DNA of 64,000 nucleotides from Flavobacterium fontis (GTDB lineage Bacteria; Bacteroidota; Bacteroidia; Flavobacteriales; Flavobacteriaceae): assembly GCF_900129405.1 (NCBI RefSeq), contig NZ_FQVQ01000002.1, positions 124,001-188,000 of the forward strand, written 5' to 3'. The position numbers and the translations under genes are program-made. Positions 1 to 7,600 of the stretch are shown in pieces. The notes under the pieces are model-generated. The model searched no databases, had not been told where the DNA came from, and saw only the letters and a program-made list of their open reading frames with translations. Positions within the stretch are counted from its first letter, which is position 1, and each line of letters starts with the position of its first letter.

Positions 1-1184
1 CGCCCTGCTCCATGTGAAGCAGACTGTAATGCTCCAGCATTTCCTTTGCCTTGAACTAAAAATCCAGGGGCAGTCATAGAGCCCGGAATAATTCCCCATT
101 GATTACGCGCTGCGGGGGTTGCTCCTTTTCGGTGAACAATAACCTCACGTTCTTCATACCTTTCTTTCCAAGCTAGATTATGATGATTGGAAATCGTAAA
201 AATTGCTTTCTCACCTAAAGCTTTTGAAATTCTGTAATGAATATCTTCATGACAAGCTGTTGCATATTCTGCAGCTACTTGCATTGCCCTCCAATAATCT
301 TGACCCTCAGAATGACTTAAATCTAACCAAGCTAAATGTTGAACTTGTTTCGGCAACTTACATAAAGACTGAGCTATTGCAGTATAATGTTGGGCCACAT
401 GGGCTCCCAAGGAACGCGAACCACTGTGTGACAATAAAGCAAAATAATCCCCTGGTGGAATCCCATTTTCAGAAATTCCTTCAGGTAAACGCATCGAACC
501 CAACTCAACAAAATGATTCCCCCCTCCAGAAGTCCCCAATTGTAAATAGGCTTTGCTTTTTAATTTTTTCAAAATTGGAATTTCACTAAAAGCAACATGA
601 TTAAAAATTACATGATCTCCTTTACTTACATGGACTTCTTTCATCCCAAAACAAGTATGTTTACGCAACAAGGCGACCATTTGATCTTCTCTTCCCTTTG
701 CAAAATCTCCTGGCAAATTGAATAGAGTTAAATGCATACTGCACCCAATATCTACGCCAACTCCATAAGGAATCACTGCATTATGAGTAGCTAATACTCC
801 ACCTATTGGCAATCCATAACCTGCATGTGCATCAGGCATTAAAGCACCAGAAACCGCAATGGGCAAACGCAAAGCATCATACAACTGATTTTTTGCTAAA
901 GCATCAATTTCATTGGCTCCAAAAATCGAAAAAGGAGCTGGAGCATTCAACAAACTATACGTTCGCTGCGCTAATGAATTTTCAAAATTTTGAACTAAAA
1001 AATGCCAAGTTGGATCATTTTTAAATCGATCCGGTTGTTGCAATACACTTTTAGCTTCTGCCAGTAGTATTTCTTTTTTTTCGTGGCGACGGTTACGCCC
1101 GACATAACCTAAAACTTTTTGTATTGCAGTATCGTTGGGAAACCCTAATTTTATAAGGTCTCTCCCGTTTAATTTATTTCCCAT
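1..1184 (-). CDS. rtcB: RNA-splicing ligase RtcB, 3' end cut by window edge
   Basis: RtcB joins RNA 2',3'-cyclic phosphate and 5'-OH ends with GTP and Mn2+, repairing cleaved tRNA or rRNA. Reading leftwards from the ATG at 1184, 394 residues are visible. They include the metal-binding region MPDAHAGYGLPIGG (about 116-129), GVDIGCSM with its conserved Asp145 and Cys148, LGTSGGGNHFVEL, the HRKGATPA segment and, at the very edge, SHGAG, which carries the histidine that becomes guanylylated. Family members are 400-480 residues, so only the last part is missing. The start is chosen because the sequence begins directly with the usual KLNGRDLIKLGFP-type N-terminus. No archease or RtcA gene is visible. 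The gene lies 89 bases downstream of an intrinsic terminator on the same strand, so read-through may control it (see findings). Confidence 0.96.
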   Translation of the reverse strand, partial: MGNKLNGRDLIKLGFPNDTAIQKVLGYVGRNRRHEKKEILLAEAKSVLQQPDRFKNDPTWHFLVQNFENSLAQRTYSLLNAPAPFSIFGANEIDALAKNQLYDALRLPIAVSGALMPDAHAGYGLPIGGVLATHNAVIPYGVGVDIGCSMHLTLFNLPGDFAKGREDQMVALLRKHTCFGMKEVHVSKGDHVIFNHVAFSEIPILKKLKSKAYLQLGTSGGGNHFVELGSMRLPEGISENGIPPGDYFALLSHSGSRSLGAHVAQHYTAIAQSLCKLPKQVQHLAWLDLSHSEGQDYWRAMQVAAEYATACHEDIHYRISKALGEKAIFTISNHHNLAWKERYEEREVIVHRKGATPAARNQWGIIPGSMTAPGFLVQGKGNAGALQSASHGAG

Positions 1185-1273
1185 AAAAAATGTAACTTAA
1201 TTGTGGACTTGATGTCCTAAAAATAATTTTCCCTTTAAGGGTTCGGGAAAGCAGTCTGTCAAAAAAAATCAAC

Positions 1274-1299
1274 AAAAAAGCCCGATTAACTTCGGGCTT
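1274..1299 (-). terminator. Intrinsic terminator in the rtcB leader
   Basis: On the minus strand an 8-bp stem AAGCCCGA/TCGGGCTT (1299-1292 with 1285-1278, loop 1291-1286) runs into a tract of six T. It lies between the small ORF at 1328-1411 and rtcB, on the same strand as both. The 5' arm can alternatively pair with 1339-1351, inside the small ORF. That would be mutually exclusive with the terminator, so it may be a conditional attenuator rather than a plain transcript end. Confidence 0.75.
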
Positions 1300-1327
1300 C
1301 GGTATAACAGACTTTCTTGAGAAGTTA

Positions 1328-1411
1328 CTAGGATACTACGAAACCACGAAGCGACATTACAACCACTTCTTGTGGTGTAAAGTTCAAAGTGTCTAAGCTG
1401 TACTTTAACAT
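1328..1411 (-). CDS. Putative 27-residue leader peptide upstream of rtcB
   Basis: A short ORF with ATG at 1411 and TAG at 1330-1328 encodes 27 residues, beginning MLKYSLDTLNF and ending SLRGFVVS. A plausible promoter lies just upstream on the same strand: TTG at 1473-1471, 21 bases, then AATCTTTG at 1449-1442 (one mismatch from the -7 consensus), giving a transcript start near 1436 and a 25-base leader. A terminator follows 29 bases after the stop. I do not recognise the peptide. It may be a regulatory leader peptide, a small independent protein, or a chance ORF in a small RNA. Known flavobacterial structured RNAs are a further alternative that cannot be excluded by eye. Confidence 0.45.
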   Translation of the reverse strand: MLKYSLDTLNFTPQEVVVMSLRGFVVS

Positions 1412-1589
1412 TTCTTCGTGTTTTTAAATGGTTTAACGCTGCAAAGATTTGAACATTTTTTTTAAAACTCCAAATTTTAATTCGATTTTTTTTTTCTAAG
1501 TATTTCGTTTTTAAACCGCTATACTACGTATAGGTTTTTTTTAAATTAAAAAAATATAAGAAAATAATTCGCACTATTCTATTTTATCG

Positions 1590-1603
1590 TAATATTGCAA
1601 TAT
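1590..1603 (+). promoter_or_regulatory. ars operon promoter overlapping a palindromic ArsR operator
   Basis: TAATATTG at 1590-1597 is one base off the -7 consensus and overlaps the perfect 12-bp palindrome ATATTGCAATAT at 1592-1603. The palindrome is of the type bound by ArsR dimers. A repressor bound here would block RNA polymerase, and arsenite release would relieve it. The position also rules out translation from the TTG at 1595. Confidence 0.6.
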
Positions 1604-1621
1604 AATTATAAATTAAGAACA

Positions 1622-1951
1622 ATGGGGGTTACTAAAACTGAACATTTCACCGAGGCACAAAATGCTACTGCCCTTCAACTAAAAGCTTTAGCACATCCGG
1701 CACGCGTTGCCATTATGGAGTATTTATGCGAAGTTAATTCTTGTATTTGTGGCGACATTGTCAACGAATTACCCTTATCTCAACCGACGATTTCTCAACA
1801 TTTGAAAGAATTGAAAAACGCTGGACTCATCAAAGGAACGGTTGAAGGAACCGCCATTTGCTATTGTATTGATGAAAATGGGATCGCACAATTACAATCC
1901 TACTTCAATCAATTTGCCACACGTCTACACGACAAAAAACAATGTTGTTAA
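1622..1951 (+). CDS. arsR: ArsR/SmtB-family arsenic-responsive repressor
   Basis: A 109-residue winged-helix repressor that should bind the operator just upstream and release it when As(III) binds. The N-terminal helix ALQLKALAHPARVAIMEYL is typical of the family. The metalloid site is suggested by Cys36 and the pair in CICGDI (Cys41, Cys43), and the recognition helix is QPTISQHLKEL (54-64). Unusual extra thiols occur as CYC (80-82) and the C-terminal tail KKQCC. The ATG at 1622 is preferred over the in-frame TTG at 1595, because that TTG lies in the -7 box. It is the first gene of a tightly packed operon: 16 bases to the next gene, then 11 bases, then a 4-base overlap. Confidence 0.93.
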   Translation: MGVTKTEHFTEAQNATALQLKALAHPARVAIMEYLCEVNSCICGDIVNELPLSQPTISQHLKELKNAGLIKGTVEGTAICYCIDENGIAQLQSYFNQFATRLHDKKQCC

Positions 1952-1967
1952 CTAAAAACACCTACTT

Positions 1968-2432
1968 ATGAAACTAGCTGCTTTACAAAACGAATTAAAA
2001 TCGCTCTCAAGTATTCAATTTCAATTGCCTAATGGACAATGGGTACCGGAGCATTTTCACATAACCGAAGCGGGCCTTACCACCAAACGCTTTATCGATT
2101 GTGGCGGCACTTTTCGCACCGAAAAAACAATTAATATGCAAGTTTGGGTCGCTGAAGATGTGGATCACCGACTGACTCCTACGAAACTTTTGGGGATTTT
2201 GAAAAAAGCGGAACCCTTGTACCAAGAGGAAGATTTGGAGGTTGAAGTCGAATACCAAGAAAGTACTATCAGTCGCTATGGTTTGACTTTTGAGAATGGT
2301 GTTTTTCGTTTCGAACCCAAATTCACAGATTGCTTAGCTAAAGACCATTGCGGAATTCCAGAAAATCAGATGCCCCAAAAGAAAGAAACTTCAACAACGA
2401 CTTCTTGCACTCCTGGAGGAGGTTGTTGTTAA
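1968..2432 (+). CDS. DUF6428 family protein of the ars operon
   Basis: A 154-residue protein of the uncharacterised DUF6428 type, a family often found in Bacteroidota arsenic operons. It has no signal peptide or membrane segment. The N-terminal half looks like a small alpha/beta domain (KLAALQNEL..., then RFIDCGGTFRTE and INMQVWVAEDVDHRLTP). The C-terminus is a low-complexity tail with TTTSCTPGGGCC, after a CLAKDHC pair near residue 127. The thiol-rich tail suggests metalloid or redox chemistry, but no function is established from sequence. It sits between arsR and the phosphatase-type reductase with very short gaps, so co-expression and a role in arsenic handling are likely. Confidence 0.82.
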   Translation: MKLAALQNELKSLSSIQFQLPNGQWVPEHFHITEAGLTTKRFIDCGGTFRTEKTINMQVWVAEDVDHRLTPTKLLGILKKAEPLYQEEDLEVEVEYQESTISRYGLTFENGVFRFEPKFTDCLAKDHCGIPENQMPQKKETSTTTSCTPGGGCC

Positions 2433-2443
2433 TTTTTTGACAG

Positions 2444-3073
2444 ATGAAAAACGAACTTTTTCCCGACTTACGCCACTACCTCGAAGCGAGTGATTTTGAG
2501 CGTCTAACCCCAGAACGGTTGTCATTGCTTGAACCTATAATCGCTTTTGGACGCGAGGAATGGGCCGCTGGACGTTCTCTTGTATTGAATTGCATTTGTA
2601 CCCACAATTCACGGCGCAGCCACCTTACACAGGTTTGGGCGCAAGCCGCAGCCGATTATTATGGCATTCCGCTCACTGCCTATTCGGGAGGGACGGAGGC
2701 TACTGCGCTTTATCCTGCCATTCTCGAAACACTGCAAGCTGCTGGATTTCATTGCCAGACCTTGGCGAAAGGAGAGAATCCAATTTACGCCCTCCGCACA
2801 GGTCCAAACACCATCCCCATTATTGGATTTTCAAAACGGTACGAGCACACGTTCAATCCCCAAACTGGATTTATCGCTTTGATGACTTGTTCGAGTGCCG
2901 ACGAAGGTTGTCCTATTGTACTTGGTGCAAAAGCCCGTTTTCCACTTCGCTATATCGATCCGAAACAAGCCGACGGAACTCCAGAACAAGCAGCAGTGTA
3001 TGCCGAGCGTTGCCGACAAATTGCCACTGAAATGATGTATGTAATGTCTCAAATTCAAAAACAACTACGATGA
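2444..3073 (+). CDS. Arsenate-reductase-like low-molecular-weight phosphatase
   Basis: A 209-residue cytoplasmic protein of the low-molecular-weight tyrosine phosphatase/ArsC fold. The P-loop is [14 protein letters not shown], with nucleophile Cys52 and Arg58 in the Cys-X5-Arg pattern. It is followed by [13 protein letters not shown], the segment usual after the P-loop in thiol-dependent arsenate reductases. Further cysteines (Cys50, and [11 protein letters not shown] near 147-155) could serve the disulfide cascade that reduces As(V) to As(III). The product As(III) would be exported by the next gene's protein; the two genes overlap by four bases. Annotation pipelines often call this family simply protein-tyrosine-phosphatase. 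The operon context favours arsenate as substrate. Confidence 0.88.
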   Translation: MKNELFPDLRHYLEASDFERLTPERLSLLEPIIAFGREEWAAGRSLVLNCICTHNSRRSHLTQVWAQAAADYYGIPLTAYSGGTEATALYPAILETLQAAGFHCQTLAKGENPIYALRTGPNTIPIIGFSKRYEHTFNPQTGFIALMTCSSADEGCPIVLGAKARFPLRYIDPKQADGTPEQAAVYAERCRQIATEMMYVMSQIQKQLR

Positions 3074-4140
3074 GTGCCCAAAATTGTACCCCAGTTGTCA
3101 ACCGAAAACGGCTATCCTTTTTAGACCGTTACCTAACCCTTTGGATTTTTTTAGCCATGGCTTTAGGAGTCAGTTTGGGACATTTTTACCCTTCTGTAAG
3201 TGAGGATATACAAAACTTATCCCACGGCACGACCAATATTCCTTTGGCTATTGGATTGATTCTCATGATGTATCCTCCCTTGGCTAAAGTGAATTACAAT
3301 AAAATGAGACCCGTTTTTAGGAATACCAAAGTACTTTCGGCTTCCTTAATTCTGAATTGGATTGTAGGGCCTATCCTTATGTTTGCTTTGGCGTTGTTAT
3401 TGCTTCCAGATTACCCAGAATACCGAAACGGATTGATATTAATTGGCTTGGCGCGATGTATCGCCATGGTGGTTGTTTGGAATGATTTGGCCGAAGGAGA
3501 CCGCGAATACGGCGCCGGACTCATTGCTTTGAACAGTATTTTTCAAGTCCTATTTTACAGCGTCTATGCCTATCTCTTTTTAGGCGTTTTACCACCCTAT
3601 TTTGGATTACCCGGGATTGAAGTAGATTTATCCATAGGTGTCATCGCTGAAAGTGTCGGTATTTATTTGGGAATTCCATTTTTACTTGGTATAACTTCAC
3701 GCTATGTTTTGATCCATCAAAAAGGGGAAACTTGGTTTCAAGAACGGTTTGTTCCGTTGATATCACCCTTTACTTTAATTGCCTTGTTAGCAACAATTGT
3801 ATTGATGTTTAGTTTAAAAGGGCAACTCATTCTTGAAATTCCATGGGATGTTGTGCGTATTGCGGTTCCATTGGTGCTGTATTTTGCCATCATGTTTGTG
3901 CTCAGTTTTATCATAGGCCGCTACTTTGGTGCCAACTATGCCCAATCGACAGCGGTGGCTTTCACGGCAACGGGTAACAATTTTGAATTGGCGATTGCGG
4001 TTGCCATTGGCGTATTTGGATTACACAGTGGTGAAGCTTTTGCGGGTGTCATCGGGCCTTTGGTTGAAGTCCCCGCCCTCATAGCCCTAGTCCAACTGGC
4101 CTTTTGGTTTCGAAAAAAAGGTGCAACAACCGAATCCTAA
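3070..4140 (+). CDS. acr3: ACR3-family arsenite efflux transporter
   Basis: A 356-residue inner-membrane carrier of about ten transmembrane helices that exports arsenite using the membrane gradient. Diagnostic features are [20 protein letters not shown] at the start, the central [13 protein letters not shown] with the essential Cys130, and [20 protein letters not shown] near the end with a conserved glutamate. Length matches the family (350-400). The ATG overlaps the stop of the reductase gene (ATGA), as expected for translational coupling. It is sometimes annotated arsB, but the sequence belongs to the ACR3 and not the ArsB family. Confidence 0.96.
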   Translation: MSAQNCTPVVNRKRLSFLDRYLTLWIFLAMALGVSLGHFYPSVSEDIQNLSHGTTNIPLAIGLILMMYPPLAKVNYNKMRPVFRNTKVLSASLILNWIVGPILMFALALLLLPDYPEYRNGLILIGLARCIAMVVVWNDLAEGDREYGAGLIALNSIFQVLFYSVYAYLFLGVLPPYFGLPGIEVDLSIGVIAESVGIYLGIPFLLGITSRYVLIHQKGETWFQERFVPLISPFTLIALLATIVLMFSLKGQLILEIPWDVVRIAVPLVLYFAIMFVLSFIIGRYFGANYAQSTAVAFTATGNNFELAIAVAIGVFGLHSGEAFAGVIGPLVEVPALIALVQLAFWFRKKGATTES

Positions 4141-4147
4141 GGATTGC

Positions 4148-4155
4148 TATATTTG
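4148..4155 (+). promoter_or_regulatory. -7 box TATATTTG for the truncated haemoglobin
   Basis: A perfect TANNTTTG match, 21 bases upstream of the GTG start. It suggests the haemoglobin gene can be transcribed independently of the ars operon. No clear TTG is seen at the expected distance upstream. Confidence 0.5.
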
Positions 4156-4176
4156 TCAGCTTAAAACTAAATTCCC

Positions 4177-4560
4177 GTGACCGACTTACAAACCCAAGAG
4201 GATATTTATGTAATTGTAGATGCCTTTTATAAAAAGCTTTTTGCCGACGCGCGAATCAGTTATATTTTCACCGAAGTAATACCCGTACATGAAAAACTAG
4301 AAGAACATTTACAAATACTAGTACGCTTTTGGTCGCAAGCCTTACTTGGCACTGGGGGTTATTTCAATAATCTTACCCAAATTCACATGGAGGTTGATAC
4401 CCTTTCGGCCTTGACCAAGGAACATTTTGACATTTGGTTGAACCATTTTGAAGCGGCGATTAATGAAAATTTTGAAGGATTCAATTGTGAACGCATGAAG
4501 AATATGGCACACAATTTATCGACGATAATGCAAATCAAAATCAAACAAAAAAGAGGGTAG
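4177..4560 (+). CDS. Group III truncated haemoglobin
   Basis: A 127-residue 2-on-2 globin. IVDAFYKKLFADARISYIF gives the A/B helices, LVRFWSQALLG the E-helix region with Trp52, and IHMEVDTLSALTKEHFDIWL the F/G segment, in which His70 is the likely proximal haem ligand. Length is right for group III (about 120-135). Proposed roles of the family are O2/NO or peroxide chemistry; the ligand cannot be read from sequence. The GTG start at 4177 follows the promoter box closely, and no in-frame ATG gives an intact A helix. It lies just downstream of acr3 but has its own -7 box. A functional link with arsenic is not shown. Confidence 0.9.
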   Translation: MTDLQTQEDIYVIVDAFYKKLFADARISYIFTEVIPVHEKLEEHLQILVRFWSQALLGTGGYFNNLTQIHMEVDTLSALTKEHFDIWLNHFEAAINENFEGFNCERMKNMAHNLSTIMQIKIKQKRG

Positions 4561-4584
4561 CCTAAACAGTCACCCTCTTTTTTT
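4552..4584. terminator. Bidirectional terminator between convergent genes
   Basis: Stem AGAGGGT (4552-4558) with ACCCTCT (4572-4578), followed by a T tract on the plus strand and preceded by an A-rich run that gives T on the minus strand. It separates the haemoglobin gene from the convergent repeat-protein gene and can serve both. Confidence 0.8.
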
Positions 4585-4602
4585 ATAACTATACCTTACG
4601 GT

Positions 4603-7600
4603 TTACTTTTTCACAAAAGGTCGCACTACCGATTGCGTATCGTCGCTTAAACGAATCCAATACGAACCTTGGGGTAAGTTGGACACATCAAGCGAGGCCG
4701 CCGTTAAAACCCCTTGTCGTACCGTTTGCCCTAATGCATTGACAATTGTATACGAGTTGAAATCTACAGGAGTAGTCCATGTCAACTCGGTTTGCACCGG
4801 ATTGGGATACAAACGCAAATCAGCAAGAGCGATTTCAGCAACATTCAAGGCATTATTATACACACAAACCACAAAATTAGCCGCTGTGGTAAGCGTGGCG
4901 TTGACATTAAACACGCGAATCAAATAGGTTGTACCTACCGTCAGATTAGTTAGATTCACAATCTCAGTAGCACTTGTTCCTGCTTGACTCATACAATTGA
5001 TTACCGTACCAGAGCAAGAGGCTTCATACACTTGGAACCCGTGATTCACACTATTACCCCCTGTCAATTGAACTGTCATTGTCGATAAGGGAGCTACAAA
5101 CGAATACCAAACATCTTGCGAAGCCACTGCCGCACAAGTGGGAGCCGGCGGTTCAATCGTTGCTCCAGCAAAAGACACTACGGGACCATTACAAGCATTG
5201 GAAGGCGTAAGTGGTGTGGCATTGGCACAAGCATCGTTAGTAGGTTGCGGAAAACTCTGTACACAAATGGTAAATCCATTGGTAATTACGCCACTTGTTG
5301 CAGAAGCCACTCGGACAAAGTAGACGGTTCCAGGCACGAAAATAGAATTCAAATACACCTCTGAAGCTCCATTGCCTCCAGTGTTGACACAAGCTAACGC
5401 AGTTCCCGTACAACTTCCTTCAAATAATTCTAACACTATATTGAAATTGTTGACTGGGTTTACCGTAATGCTAGTAGTGGCATTGTTGGCCGTAAATTGA
5501 TACCAAACATCTTGGGTTGAAGCCGTTACACAACTGGGTATAGTACCTGTAGCCGTAGCGCCGTTAAACGTTCCTGACGTCAACACACAAGAAGTTCCAG
5601 GGGTTAGTACTTGAGCTGAGGCACAAGCATCATTATTCGGCTGAGGATAATTTTGCACACAAATCACAAAATTTAAGGTAGACAATGCAGCGGCTGTATT
5701 CAGAACCCTCACAAAATAGGTGGTTCCCACAACAAAATTGGTATTTACATAAAATTCAGCCACACTACTGCCCGTCTGATTTTGACAAGCCACTAAAGCT
5801 CCTGTACACGATTCGGCGTAAATCTCAAAAGCAACATTAAGGTTGGTATTGGGTCCAACGGAAACACTCATCGTAGGGGCTGTTGCGGTAAACTGGAACC
5901 ACAAGTCTTGCCCAGCATTGGGCGCACAAGTGGGCACACCACCGTTTAGGGTACTTCCTGCAAAAGTAGCTGAAGTTGCCACACAGGTTTCGGCAGGAGT
6001 TAACACCAAGGCATTGGCACATGTATTATTTGCGGGTGTTGGATAATTTTGAACACATATGGTAAATCCAGCAGTATTAATTGAAGCCGTCGCCGAAAGT
6101 ACACGAACAAAATACACTGTGCCTACTGTAAAGTTACTATTCAAAAAGTTCTCCGAGGCCCCAGAGCCACCATTGTTGAAACAACCCAAAAGCGTTCCCG
6201 AACAACTTCCGCTGTACACTTCAAAAGCGACATTGAGATTATTTTGAGGGGTTACGGTTATTTCCATCGTTGGGTCGGTTGCTGTAAATTGATACCAAAC
6301 GTCATGCGGACTGGAAGTCACACAAGCAGGTACTGATCCCGAAATCAAGGCGCCGCTCATTGTGCCTGAAGTTGGATTACATAAACTCGCAGGCGTTAGG
6401 ACTTGCGCATTGGCACAAACATCATTTGCCGGTTGGGGATAGTTTTGCACACAAATAATAAAATTTAATGTACTCAGCGAAGCACTAACATTAAAAACGC
6501 GAACAAAATAAGTGGTTCCTACTACAAAATTAGTATTCACAAAAAACTCCGAAACACCCGTACTTGTCTGACTCACACAGGCTATAGACGTTCCTGTACA
6601 TGATCCTGTAAAAATTTCGAATCCAACATTTAAATTTGAATTCGGACCCACTGAAACACTCATCGTGGGATCGGTAGCTGTAAACTGGTACCACACATCT
6701 TGAGAGGCGGTATTGGCACATGCAGGAGCCGCTGTGGATATAGTCGCTCCGTTAAATGACCCAGAGGTGCCGGTACACGTTGGAGACGGTGTCAAGGTAA
6801 TTGCATTAGCACACAAGTCATTGGGCTGTGTCGGAATATTTTGCACGCAAATGGTAAATCCACCTGTTACCAAAGAGGCGCTCGAATGCAATACACGAAT
6901 AAAATAAGTGGTACCTACGACAAAATTATTGGCTAATAACGTTTCTGTAGAACCTGCACCGAACTGTCCGATACAGGAAAATACCGTACCCGAACAACTG
7001 CCTGAATACACTTCAAAGGCAACGTTTAAATTGTTATTTGGCACTACAGTAATACGGTTGCTCGTGTCGGTGGCTGTAAAACTATACCACACATCTTGTT
7101 GCGATGCTGAAGCACAAGTTGGCGCCGCTGTTGTACGACTCGATCCGCTAAAAGTTCCCGAAATAGCATTACAAGTTAGCGCCGGCGTTAAGGTTACTGC
7201 ATTGGCACATTCGTCATTGGCGGGTGTGGGGTAATTTTGCACACAGATCGTAAACGAGTTGGTCGCCAAGCCTGCACTCGCATTTAAAACTCGTACAAAA
7301 TAGGTATTGCCTACTACAAAGTTATTATTCAAATACGATTCGGTTGAACCTACACCAAACTGACTGATACAAGCGACTGAAGTACCGGTACAGCTGCCGT
7401 CCAACACATCAAAAGCAACGTTGACATTCCCATTGGGCACCACCGTAATACTCATGGTAGGGTCGGTGGCTACAAAACGATACCACACATCTTGCGAAGC
7501 GGTGTTGGCACAAGTTGGCGCTGCTGTTGTACGACTCGATCCGCTAAAAGTTCCCGAAGTAGCATTGCAAGTTAGCGCTGGCGTTAAGGTTACCGCATTG

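Noticed and set aside
2560..3030. A 156-codon ORF in another frame inside the arsenate-reductase-like gene
   Set aside because: It overlaps a well-supported gene completely and has no family-like features, so it is a shadow.
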